Of a DNA stretch of 64,000 nucleotides, positions 31,232 through 41,425 are shown piece after piece (positions within the stretch are counted from its first letter, which is position 1; every line of letters starts with the position of its first letter). The stretch spans positions 1,686,501-1,750,500 of the forward strand of contig JAGUCH010000002.1 in the NCBI GenBank assembly GCA_019096065.1. The letters are read 5' to 3'. Below the pieces are notes generated by a model that was not told the DNA's origin, ran no database searches, and saw only the letters and a list, made by a program, of their open reading frames with translations. The position numbers and the translations under genes were made by a program. Source of the stretch: Paracyclopina nana. Lineage: Eukaryota; Arthropoda; Copepoda; Cyclopoida; Cyclopettidae.

Positions 31232-32107
31232 ATAGTAACAATTTTCACAGAAAAAGAAATTATGATGCCACAGGGCATATTGACCTGTTAGTCAAGTTAA
31301 GCTAGGTAAAAAGGTAATTTTTAGTTCAGTTCCTTTCCCAGATAGTTATGTAGGTAGAACATAACTTAGCATAATTTAATGCAGTACAAGCTTGCTTAGC
31401 TATGTAAGTTTAAAAGTTGCAAAACTGAACTAAGCTACAAAAAGTGGTCTCATATGGTTGGTAACTGAAGCTTGCTTAGTTGAGAAAAGCTAACTTTGCC
31501 AAAACGAACCGAACTTTAGAACAAGCTGAACTTAACTGATCAAGTAAGGTTGCTGTTTTAGCAAGGTAACTTGGCTAAAAATTCGCATAAGGGATCGCCC
31601 TATGGCTATCTTAGACGTTGCTCCGGACGCAAAAGTATGTACCCAAGAGGAAGGGCCGCGGGCAGCCCGCTGGGCTGGAGCTCTACAAAGGCAGACAAAA
31701 CTGGAATGTGACGCGCGTCAGGCGTCAGCATGCTCTTAATGCTCTGTTTCAAAATGCCAAGTAGACCTATTTTTGATGAGCTATCTTCAGATAAAAACTT
31801 TGTTGCCTTACACGACTTGAATTTTCAATCTAAAAATCGAGAAGGACATTGTATATTTCGTTTTAGCTCCGAGTCACGACTAGCAATAGTAACTATATAT
31901 ATATCTCTATAGAATTTTACGCGCGTCAGCGTAGAAGCGAATCGCCAATCACCTTTCAATATGAAAAGTCATCACTTGCACTTGCTGTAAATTACCGCTA
32001 GAATTAGCTGAACACACCTGAACATGTAAATAAAGCAAGTGCAGCACTTGTGGAAAATCCAAGAAGTTGTTATCTTATCTCAGTATTTGCATGAGTAAAT
32101 AGCATAA
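31232..32107. other. Spacer right of the foldback element
   Basis: AT-rich. About 31300-31570 contains repeated variants of AAGCTTGCTTAG, TAGCTATGTAAG and AACTGAACTAAG that look like decayed repeat units. No gene seen. Confidence 0.45.
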
Positions 32108-33233
32108 ATGATGCCCAAGAAATTGGGTGTTCTCGTGATCTTGGCCATTTTTGGGCTCTTCCGCTATTTTCATGGGAGAAAGCCGTCAATTTGCGGGAGC
32201 AAATCCACAAGGAGAGGAAATGGGCAAAAAGTGATAGCATACTCATTTTTTGGGGATCAGGAGGTTTATCTGCAAGGCCTATATAAAAATGTTGAAAAAG
32301 TGCCCCTTATCTATGGCCCAAATTGGATAATTCGCGTTTACCTCAATAATATGAGTCAAAAGGCTGAGTTGTCAAAATTAGAGCAGTTGGCCCATGTGGA
32401 TTTTTGCTTGGTGTCTAACCTTCCCAGAATTTTTGGTATCCCAGTCAAAGGTAAATTGGTAAATAACTGTTTCAGCTTATTTAAAAAGACTCTGAATTAT
32501 TCAGACATGTTGCCAACACTATGGAGGTTTCTGCCTTTAATTGATCCGCTGGTGGAAGAGTTCCACTCAAGAGACCTTGATTCAGCTCCAAGTTTGCGCG
32601 AATTTGCTGCAGTCCAGGAATTCGCACAGGATCCAAGCGCTCAATTTCACATCATGAGGGATCACAAACTGCACAATGCTCCCATTACTGGTAACAGACT
32701 TTAATCTATTTCCGCATAACTAATAGGCTGTCCCACAATTTTCGGAGCATCTGTGTTTGCTTTGAAGAGCGTGGGACATTCTGTGCGTGTTTGTATGCAC
32801 GGCGTGCCGGGCCGCCTTGCATAGTTCTAAAAAGATGAGCAGCGCCCTCTACAATTTCTGCAATAAGTAAATGATGGCAAGCTCCATTATAGCAGGAATG
32901 TGGGGAGCCAAACCAGGGAAGAATCCAGAATTGGCAGGCTTCGTTATGAAACAAATGGTTGATTCCTCTGTTAACAAAAAACTCATTGAATCTCATGGGA
33001 AATACGCGGATCAAGCAATCCTAGCCAGACACTTGTATCCTTACATCAATGGCAAAGCTCTGGTGCACGACTCTTACAATTGCATCTGGATGAGACTGAA
33101 CAAAACCAAAGGTTTCCCCACTCAACGCGAGGAGAAAGAAGAATTCAATTTTGTTGGGTCCAATGCCCAAGCTCCAATGCTGGAGATTTGTCCACCTCCT
33201 TGTCGAGGTCACCCAGATTGGATATATTGCTAA
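32108..33233 (+). CDS. Type II membrane glycosyltransferase-like protein (288 aa)
   Basis: Three exons: 32108-32450, 32505-32690 and 32896-33233. The N-terminus has a short anchor (LGVLVILAIFGLFRYF) after basic residues. The lumenal domain begins KVIAYSFFGDQEVYLQGLYK and carries the blocks WIIRVYL, FLPLIDPLVEEFHSRDLDS, AQFHIMRDHKLHNAPI, GMWGAKPG and YADQAILARHLYPYING, ending HDSYNC. This pattern is shared by a poorly characterised family found in bacterial polysaccharide loci and some invertebrates; SRDLDS may be a DxD-like metal site. Family recall is from motif memory only; donor and acceptor are unknown. A small MITE lies in intron 2. Confidence 0.65.
32726..32783. mobile_element. Short MITE remnant with TGTCCCAC termini, copy 3
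   Basis: GGCTGTCCCACAA at the left and GCGTGGGACATTCTG at the right bound about 58 bp inside intron 2 of the glycosyltransferase-like gene. It is shorter than the other copies, probably internally deleted. Confidence 0.45.
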
Positions 33234-33412
33234 CAAATAAGTGAAAGGTTGCGTTATTCAAGCTACGTAATATTCCACTACAAAACTCAACACTAGTGCT
33301 AAAATGCAGGACTGTTTTTCAAATAAGATTGGAAGTGGATATGAAATTCGATTTTCCTTATCTGCTTGTCATGCAATTTTTCCAGCATTGATTCTTGCTC
33401 GCATTTCATAAA

Positions 33413-33773
33413 ATGAGCTTGCCAGGGATCCACGGTGAAAAGAGTAACACGTGGTTTCTCCCCAAAAACTTGAACCCTGATGACATTTCGGAGGTGGGAC
33501 CAACTCCAGTGAAGACAATTTGCCCGAAATGCAGAGTTTCAGTCACAACAGATGTATCCTCGGAATTTTCTGAGAAAGGCTGCCTTGTGTGCCTATTCCT
33601 GTTCTCTACAGGGTAATTTTGAGATAATTAGCAGCATAATTAATTATGCATGGAGTCTATGCTTTCATTTCAGCTTTATTTGCTGTGCATTCATTCCATT
33701 ATGCACTATGAGAAAAATCGAGCATTATTGCCCAGAGTGCCAACTGCTTATTGGAACTTATACCAACCAGTGA
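33413..33773 (+). CDS. LITAF-domain protein A (99 aa)
   Basis: Two exons: 33413-33612 and 33674-33773. The LITAF zinc-ribbon halves are visible: CPKC near residue 39 and HYCPEC near the C-terminus. They flank a hydrophobic stretch (CLVCLFLFSTGFICCAFIPL) that dips into the membrane. The N-terminus is short and lacks a PPxY motif. LITAF proteins are monotopic endosomal or lysosomal membrane proteins. First of three in a row on this strand. Confidence 0.78.
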
Positions 33774-34065
33774 AACTTTAATTGAACTGATTATTGCATG
33801 TTTTCTCACAATAAAATAAGTACAACAAGTGAAAATGCTGAAAACTCCAAGTTGAAGATAATACTATTCAGCATAAAGTGATTTTATTTTTATTTTGAAC
33901 CAGTTTCATGTGTGCTTACAGCAAGTTAATTGCGAATTAAAAAAAGGACAAAATACAACATTGATTATGCTTCATAGTATATTTCCAGGTTGCTATGGTT
34001 ATCATGCTTCAAAAGCCAATACATAAAGTCCCCTGTAGTGCATTTGTATCAAGGTCAAACTCAAC

Positions 34066-34616
34066 ATGGACGAAGCAAAATATGGGCCTCTCCCAGGGGC
34101 ACCACCCCCATATTTACCCGGTGCTATACCCAATCACCCTCAATACCCAAGTGAGTAAAAGTCTTCAAAGTAAGCCATGAAGTAACTTCCTTACATTCTT
34201 CTTTCTAATCTTATAGCAGCCCAACAGCAAACAATTTGTGAGGACATTGCTAAAATCAACTATTCATGATAAAATAATAGTATTTTTTTCAAGATACTAC
34301 AACTCCTGTAATGGCTTTCTCAGCCCAACGTCTGGGTGCAATTCCATGCCAAATGAGGTGTCCTTATTGCTCAGCAAATATCGTGACCAGGACATCATCA
34401 TCTCCAGGAATGATGGCTTGGCTCATTGGAGGAATTTTGTGTATTGTTGGGTAACTGAGGCATTTTGCATTGGGCAAATTTTCGAAGCAATATATTTGCT
34501 GTTTCAGACTTTGGCCTTGTGCCTGCATTCCCTGCTGCATTTCTGATTTGAATGACACCACTCATTACTGTCCCAGCTGCCAAGCAATCGTGGGAAAGCA
34601 CAAAGGAGGAATGTAG
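34066..34616 (+). CDS. LITAF-domain protein B with PPPY motif (123 aa)
   Basis: Four exons: 34066-34150, 34217-34237 (21 bp), 34294-34450 and 34508-34616. The Pro-rich N-terminus (YGPLPGAPPPYLPGA) has a PPxY motif, which in vertebrate LITAF recruits NEDD4-type ligases. Then come CPYC, a hydrophobic segment (MMAWLIGGILCIVG, then WPCACIPCCI) and HYCPSC. This is the classical LITAF layout. The intron after exon 3 falls within the hydrophobic segment as in gene C (GG|A CTT TGG), showing common origin. Confidence 0.82.
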
Positions 34617-35139
34617 AGATGAACCGTTTCAAAATGTCCTTTTTACATTTGCTATATTTTGATCTTGTGGAAGATACATTCAATGTATAATTCAGCTTTT
34701 TTCATGACCTTCAAAAAGTTTCCCTCAGATGATTTGTGAATTATTGATCTGACGAAAATGGAAATACCACGCACTAACAAAATCCAAGTAGACCATGAAA
34801 TAAATCTAACGCAAAAAATACAGAGAATACAAAAAATAGTACATCAAATACATCTTCTAATACTGCACATTTTTCTAACTCTCAAAATTAAATTTAAGAG
34901 GTTGTGTGAGTAGCCAAAAAATACAGAAAATTGCGAGTACTTCCAACTCTTCATGAAAATTACTACTTGATTATGAATCTTATAAAAAATGCACCCTTTT
35001 AAAATAGGAATCACAACAACTTTCTTTGTACATGAAATGTTGTTTCCTGATGGAATTATTTAGCAGTATTGGATAACTACAATTGGTACACAGCACAGTC
35101 TGCTGTCTCCAATTGACAAAAATAGAGAGAGTTTGCACA

Positions 35140-35655
35140 ATGTTTCATTCCAAAGGCCTTATTAGGGCAGAGGGAAATTTGCCACTTGATTATCATCACC
35201 CAGGATCTACTGAGCCAACTTCTGTACCACCTGATTTCAAGCCTTGTAAGCAAACTGATTATTATGTGTGGCATTGCCTTTTTTAAATCATGTTATTCAC
35301 ATGCAGACACACATAGTAGACATCCGTCTACAGTGCTGGCTTTTACAAACCAAATGCCCATTTTTGGTGCAAGCCCCATCAGACTGAAATGCACAGATTG
35401 CAATAAGAACATTCTAACTGAAACGTTTGTCACTGAAAAGACCCCAGGATCAGCTTGGTTCTTTGGTGGTGTGTTGTGCTGCTTTGGGTAATTAATGCTC
35501 TTTGACTATAAAATATCTGATATTCTGTTTCATTATATCTTCATAGACTTTGGTGCATTGCCTGTATGCCTTGCTTTTGCATGAGAATCAAAGAAGTCGT
35601 TCACACCTGCCCCAATTGCAATTTTATTCTTGGAAAATTCAGATTGAAAGATTAA
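35140..35655 (+). CDS. LITAF-domain protein C (131 aa)
   Basis: Three exons: 35140-35245, 35307-35487 and 35547-35655. It has LKCTDC as the first metal half-site, a hydrophobic stretch (WFFGGVLCCFGLWCIACMPC) and HTCPNC as the second half. The last intron splits the same glycine codon as in gene B. The N-terminus has no PPxY. AATAAA at 35658-35663. The gene ends only 15 bp from the end of the convergent Cys-rich peptide gene. Confidence 0.8.
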
Positions 35656-35670
35656 CAATAAAGCATGTTT

Positions 35671-35985
35671 TCAATTGATGAATTTGTCCAAAATATCCTG
35701 GAAGACTCCTCCACATTGGCAACATCCGTAGCTGCAGCACCTGCAAATTCTGTTGCAACAAAAGCTTAAAACTGGTGTATCAGCCAGGCAGCAATAATAC
35801 TCCAATCCAGGGCAATCATCTTCAGAAGCACAAGGAACAGCTTAGGGTATTCACATTTAGAAAATGGCACTTTTATAGCTTAAAAAAATCTTAAAGAATA
35901 TACCTCTTTCTGCACCAGCTTCCACATTTATGCTTAGGTAGCAAGCCACAAGGAAAGCTGTAATGAAAAGTAGCTTGAAATTCAT
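35671..35985 (-). CDS. Secreted 12-cysteine peptide precursor (83 aa)
   Basis: Two exons on the minus strand: 35985-35904 and 35840-35671. Exon 1 is a signal peptide (MNFKLLFITAFLVACYLS, likely cut after VEA). Exon 2 encodes a mature peptide of about 57 residues with twelve cysteines in the pattern C-x5-C-x6-CC-x9-CC-x3-C-x-CC-x3-CC-x-C. No known family was recognised. Size, secretion and disulfide density fit a defence or signalling peptide, but that is inference. The gene is tail to tail with LITAF C. Confidence 0.62.
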
Positions 35986-36273
35986 GGCTGCTTCTTTTGT
36001 AATAGACTGAACTAAATGTTGTCTTTTCCCATTCTTTAAGTGCATTTACTAAAGATAAGAGATGTAGTTAATGCACCTTCAATGTACAGACACTGTAACT
36101 CTTGCTTTGTGTTTGTCAATCTTGATGCCTTAAAAATCAAGAATCGTAGTTGTAAATCATAACCTATAATGTTTTGACACTTTATTGATTCTTCTGCTTT
36201 CTAATTAGTCTACGATACCGATTCGTGGTTTGAAATCAACCATATTGCCTTTTGTGAGCAGATACTACAAGCA

Positions 36274-37324
36274 ATGAATTTCAAGAACAAAAACCTCATT
36301 TATTACATTTTACTAGCAATTCTTATACTCTTTGTAGCTGCCTTTATTTTGATTGACTGGGCTCTGCAGGCTGACCCTGCAACTTCCTCTAAAAAACATG
36401 AAAATACGCCCATTGCAGCAATTACACCCACCCCACTTTCAGGTAAACTCAAAAACTAGCATCACAATCAAAAATGAAAGAAATGATCATCATAGGTGAT
36501 TGTCAATACTTATCATGGATTGGCGATGGCTACTGTGATGATGAAACTAATAAGACAACTTGTAATTATGATGGCAATGATTGCTGCTTGAAATTAGTCT
36601 TGGGTGACTTTTGCAAAGAATGCTTTTGCTATGGGACCCTATCATTCCATCAAGTTGCTAGAGCGGATTCCTTGGTCACTTATAAAAGTGACAGAAGTGA
36701 AGGTGTCGCAAACTCAAATAGCTGTTGAAAAGTACAGGTAAAGAGTTCCTTTTAAAGATTGCAGATTGAAACAATGGATTGGAGATGGTCTTTGTGATGA
36801 TGTGACCAATATTGCACAATGTTCATTTGATGGAGGTGATTGCTGCTTGACAAATGTCAACTCCACCTATTGTCAACGTTGCTTGTGTACCCTGACTGGA
36901 AATAGAACTGCGTCAAAAATGTTCCCATTGGGTAGAGCAATTTTTCAAATTGTTTGTAATTTCACCTAACATTTGATTGATATGGCTGCATCTAGAATGT
37001 TATTTTCCTCATCTGGTGGGAGATGGAATTTGCGATGACATTCTGAATGACGAAGAGTGCGACTTTGATGGCGGCGATTGCAAATTTACCACCCAGGAAA
37101 CAACCACAACCACAATGCTAAGAGGTATAATGTTAAACTCTAATCATTTTCAGGCGCAATCTCAATCAAGGGAAATGTGCATAGAATGTGCCAAGCCATT
37201 GTGGGTTAAAGATGGAGTTTGTGATGATGCCACTAATACAGAATTATGCTCTTTTGATGGAGGAGATTGCTGTTTGCCTCAAGTTGATAAAACTTACTGC
37301 ACCCTATGTTTATGTCAAGAATGA
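36274..37324 (+). CDS. Membrane-anchored protein with four LNR modules, paralogue 1 (272 aa)
   Basis: Five exons: 36274-36442, 36496-36702, 36758-36931, 36996-37124 and 37185-37324. Exon 1 encodes a short cytosolic start and a TM anchor (IYYILLAILILFVAAFILID), giving type II topology. Each later exon encodes one Lin-12/Notch repeat: WIGDGYCDDETNKTTCNYDG, WIGDGLCDDVTNIAQCSFDG, LVGDGICDDILNDEECDFDG and WVKDGVCDDATNTELCSFDG. Each has the Cys and Asp calcium ligands and ends DC or DCC. Modules 1, 2 and 4 carry an extra CxxC/CxC tail. All module exons are phase 1-1, so they can be added or lost cleanly. Stand-alone LNR proteins of unknown role are known; no EGF or protease domain is present. Confidence 0.8.
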
Positions 37325-37912
37325 ATTAAACTGTTACTTTGCATTGAAAAGCTAATCATTTGTTGCTAAAGTAATATAGAAGAAGACATATTGCACATGT
37401 TCTCGCGTTGTGTTAGTTTACAAAAAATAATTTCATGCCTAAACTATTAATTGATCTAACTGCTACTATGTTTATGAATAATTGAACAGTCATCAGAGAA
37501 TGCAATGAGAAATAAAAAAATAAACTAACAACATGCAATCCTTAGAAAATACGGGCCAAAACAGCTCAAGCCAGTTTCTATTGACTTTTTCACATTTTCT
37601 GGCCATTTGCCCAACGGTGGATGTAGTAATAAATATTGAATAATGATATACTGTAGTTACAAGAAAGGCCTACGATTCTGGTGGCAAAGAAACACGGAAA
37701 TACGTCCTGGCGGAAAGTATGGAAATAGCATACATCCAACTTCACACCTATAATTAAAATCACACCTCGGCGTGATTCCGTCAAATCTGAATTTAAATAG
37801 CACGGACATGGAGTAAACTTCAGACGAAAAACACGGACAGAAACAAGTACTTCAAATAGTTAAAACAATGAAGGTTGAGTTTATTTTATAAACTATGTCA
37901 GTTGAGTAAATA
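37325..37912. other. Spacer after LNR paralogue 1
   Basis: AT-rich 588-bp stretch. AATAAA-like motifs near 37510 may end the LNR transcript. No gene seen. Confidence 0.5.
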
Positions 37913-38111
37913 TTAAGTTAAGTTCTTAAGTTTTGCGATTAGTTCTCGGTGCCACATTCCCAGTCTTTCCATTTTACTGTAGCCTTTAAAGATTGTGTCA
38001 TAATCATCATCTTTCTACAATTGAAGCCAAAATTAATAAGTTGAAAATACTTACAAAAATCTGATTTTTTCGGGACGCATACACTTCGTATATTCCAAAG
38101 GCGTAAAGTCG
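37913..38111 (-). CDS. Possible 3' exons of a small unrecognised gene
   Basis: Two minus-strand stretches join in phase 0 across a GT-AG intron: 38111-38055 (RLYAFGIYEVYASRKNQIF) and 38014-37913 (KDDDYDTIFKGYSKMERLG onwards, stop TAA 37913-37915). The composition looks like a small soluble or mitochondrial protein, but no family was recognised. The exon before 38111 was not found. A GC-rich patch with an NRF1-type palindrome 0.5 kb upstream could be its promoter. Confidence 0.35.
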
Positions 38112-38122
38112 CTAGATTCCAT

Positions 38123-38133
38123 GCGCCATCTAG
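38123..38133. promoter_or_regulatory. CTCF-like core
   Basis: GCGCCATCTAG, complement CTAGATGGCGC, the central part of the CTCF consensus. Confidence 0.3.
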
Positions 38134-38434
38134 CCCGGCAACTTTGCCCAGTACATTTGACATGGCTGCACTACATAGGAGATCACTAATGGGCTATTTT
38201 TTGGCTTTTGGTGCACTAATTCTGAAAACTTTATTAATATGACATAATCTATGGATAAAATGGCACCCTTTCAAGCCATAAAACCATATGCAACTCACAC
38301 ACATTTCCAAGCTTTTCATTACTGAAACCAATTTTCTCTAACCTGGCTCCGCTGATCAGCCAATGAAATTGCCGCTCGTGATCACGTGACAAGTTTCGCG
38401 CGCGACAGTTTTTCCAAATATACTTGCCCTAAAA

Positions 38435-38447
38435 GCGCCATCTAGCG
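38435..38447. promoter_or_regulatory. CTCF-like core
   Basis: GCGCCATCTAGCG, complement CGCTAGATGGCGC. It lies 300 bp from the similar core at 38123. Confidence 0.3.
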
Positions 38448-38585
38448 AAAAAATTTGTCCCTCCAATGGCTTATAAGCAAGCACTTTGCACAGTGGCGGC
38501 AAAACCAGAAAGCAAGAAACCAGCAGACTGAGCACTGAGCAGTGAGGCTGAGTGAGCTCATCAGGTGATGTCAGCGTCGGTCGAG

Positions 38586-38641
38586 GCGCGGCGCGGCGTG
38601 TGATGTGCGCGGCGCGGCGTGTGATGTGCGCGCGCATGCGC
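38586..38641. promoter_or_regulatory. GC-rich tandem repeat with NRF1-type palindrome
   Basis: The unit GCGCGGCGTGTGATGTGC occurs twice in tandem (about 38589-38628) and runs into the palindrome GCGCATGCGC at 38632-38641, the NRF1 consensus. The patch is a GC island in AT-rich surroundings, so a promoter is plausible. Confidence 0.4.
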
Positions 38642-39896
38642 AATGTGCAGCGCGAAGGCAGACCGTAAGGATTTCATTTTCTTAGAAAACGATTCTCCTA
38701 GCCCAAATACTACATCGAAAATCTCTTGGATTTTACTAACTGCATGTAATAAAAAAGCTAAGGCAACCAGCAAAGGAATTGAACGTTGAAGGCAAAATAG
38801 GTTTTTTGGGCTTTTTCGTGAACTTTCTTTTCCAAAAATCAAGTCATTTAAGATACGCTGACGGAATAGAAACTGCATTATTTTGGGAAGTTTGTTGCTT
38901 ATTTTAAGTAGGATTGTAGGATTGTTCTGTACGAGTGTTAGAACTGTGACAAAAGAGCTGTGTCGGATCGGTTAAACTGAATTATAACACGAGGAAATCG
39001 TATTACAGTATATAATATCTATTTATATATGTAAACAATTTATAAAACAAGCTAATAAAATAGCTGAGCAAATTTTGTAAAGTGAAAAACGAGTGGCATT
39101 TTTGCGGGCTCGAGCTTGCGAGAGCCAAGTAATGCTACGAGATTTTTACTTTGCAAAATGAGCTCAGATATTTTGTAAGCCTGTTTTATAATTAGTTTAC
39201 ATATATATACGATTTTATATGATGGAAAGTAATTTTCAAATGTAAATGAAGTTACCAGACCATGCAATCTTGACTTAGCATCTGATCCATTACTTTGAAG
39301 GCTTGGGTTGAGAGGCCCTCAGTAGGGCAAGAGTAGTTGAAAGCGTTATTCAATCAATTAAAAATTGTGCATTTTGAATTTGGCACTTTTGGAGCTTAAA
39401 GATCTGTTAGATAAAGTTTTGTCTGGTATCTCTGATAGAGACTCTACTCTTTTACTAAGCTTTGCTCTGCTTAGAAGAAGGATAAAAAGGAATTCTAACA
39501 ACAATTTTTTCTATCTGTAAAGGTAGCTCAGTCGGTAGAGCGCTGGATTCCTAATCCTGGGGTACTGGGTTCGATTCCCATACATGGCATTTTTCTCCTT
39601 TTTCTGCAATCGGATTTACTTCTTGGACAATATCATTGTAACAGAGGAGCAACACACCTTATAAAATACTTTATAATGTGTGTCACTTGATAAAGTTAAA
39701 CGTCAGAGCTTTTATATATGTGTAGTAATATGAACTGAGACAAATTGGTAAACTGAATTATACATGCGAAAATTGCTTTCCATCATATAAAATACATAAC
39801 AATTACCATGTATGGATAGTTACTTTATTTTATTACACAATTACTTTTTCAAAGTTAATCACTGCATTTGCCTTTAAATTCTTTTATTTTTTTTAG
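38642..39896. other. Spacer between GC patch and lectin relic
   Basis: AT-rich, holding only the tRNA-like sequence. About 39010-39065 and 39165-39210 contain near-inverted stretches (TATATATGTAAAC/GTTTACATATATATA and TAAAACAAGCTAATAAAA/GCCTGTTTTATAATTAG), i.e. a loose palindrome. Confidence 0.4.
39525..39592 (+). repeat. tRNA-like sequence with CCT anticodon, probable SINE head
   Basis: D arm GCTCAGTCGGTAGAGC, anticodon arm CTGGATTCCTAATCCTG (loop TTCCTAA, anticodon CCT, one mismatch) and T arm GGGTTCGATTCCC are clear. The 5' acceptor strand (GTAAAGG) does not pair with the 3' strand (ACATGGC). Internal pol III boxes are good but the gene is not cleanly tRNA; a tRNA-derived SINE or pseudogene fits best. 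Confidence 0.5.
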
Positions 39897-41275
39897 ATTG
39901 TCAAGGCGGATGGTTGAATATTAATTCGAGGTTCGAGGTGCTTCAAATTCGAAAGGGTCCAGCGAAAAACACAGATGTAGGCACTTTTAATCAAGTGTAT
40001 GTCAACTTCAGTTCTCAATTTGGACCACAAAGAGCATTCCTTGGAGTTATAGGAGACCCTTACAACGCCAGCGAGTAAAGCTTGAGAAGGAGCTAAAAAT
40101 TCTACTAATAAATTATTGTAGTTTTACTGAAAATATTTTTTCATAGGCTCATCTATGAAAGCACTGGTGCCCGATTCACACTGGCCTTAATCCTATCAGC
40201 GGATTTAGTAGATTGCGTAACAGCCGAGCTTCAAAAATCTGCACAGAGTATTCCAATGACGGAAAATTCAACTATTGCGATTGCTCATCCAAATTTGATT
40301 ATTTGATATGTGAAACGAGCCCAACCTTTGTGAAAACTACCGATATGCCACCCTTTCAAATTGCAGTCTACAAAACAGGTAAATTCACTCTTAAATTAGA
40401 TAAATGTAAGTCATATTTTCTGGTTTTATAAAGCTGCAATCCTAACTGGAATAACATTGATGGCAACTGCTATAATTTCGCTGAATTTGTAAGCCCTAAG
40501 AAATACGAAGATTCAAGGGTATTTTGTAGCGGCTCGGTCCTTCCTGTTAAAATTGTGCCTTTCATGCCATCGAGTGCAAACATTTTCAGAAATGTCATCA
40601 ATGCTTTTGCCGCCAAGTTTGGCATTCAAAGGACCTATTTGGGAATGAAACAGAATCCCAGCAACCCATCAAGGTGCCTTTAAAAAATTATTATAGCCTT
40701 TTTCTTAATTCAAAATCCAAGTTGATGAATTGCTAAAAAAGTTCATTATTAAAGGTTCATATATCCGAATGTATCCATTCCATTTGAGTTGCCACTTTGG
40801 AACGAGAATCAACCACAGCCCATTAATGGCTTCAAATGCACTAATTTGAATTATGGATTGATGGATGACGACTGCCAAGAGCAATTTAGCTATGGAATTT
40901 GCCAAGCAGGAATCAATGTCAACGTTACAACAATTGTAAAAATAACAATTAATGATACTACCAGGGATATTGTTAGCACAACCATTTACACAGGTAATTA
41001 AGCAATGCATAGATAATAATTACATACACTGAATAATTTTTTTGCAAAAAGATGCGATAATGGATGGACAAAAGTAAATGGAAATTGCTACCTCACCACG
41101 CAATTTGGCGAAAAAAACCAAGCAGCAGCAGCCGCATATTGCCAAAGTCTGTATTCGCATCTTTTTGAGCCTAAAAGAATTGATACTTTGGCAAAAGTGT
41201 GGAGTGTAATGGTTGGCAATTTTGGCATTCAATAGGCTTATTTGGGAATCATAAGGAACGGATCCAGGTAGCAAA
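39897..41275 (+). pseudogene. Relic of a multi-domain C-type lectin gene
   Basis: Three successive lectin-domain pieces. Domain 1 starts GGWLNIN (39897-40074), then LIYESTGARF; its reading frame shifts in the WND-type loop near 40185-40215, after which CTEYSNDGKFNYCDCSSKFD resumes in another frame. Domain 2 (about 40434-40995) is better preserved: WNNIDGNCYNF, TYLGMK, WNENQPQPINGFKC and SYGICQAG. Domain 3 (from about 41052) starts GWTKVNGNCYL and has a TAG in place of an arginine codon, where domain 2 reads FGIQRTYLG. No start exon and no clear end were found, so this is most likely a dying gene between the two LNR paralogues. Confidence 0.62.
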
Positions 41276-41425
41276 CAATAAATATCAATATAACTCTTGC
41301 TAAAGTTTTGCCAATTCGCAATGATGACTGAAAATGTCAATTCTTTTGCTTTCTAATTAGACTATGAGGCCCATTTGTGGTTTGAAATGAGCCATTTTAC
41401 CTCTTGTGTGCAAGGACTACAAGCA

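Noticed and set aside
39525..39592. Functional tRNA-Arg(CCT) gene
   Set aside because: The D, anticodon and T arms are good but the acceptor stem has several mismatches, and a similar defective copy exists at 47188.
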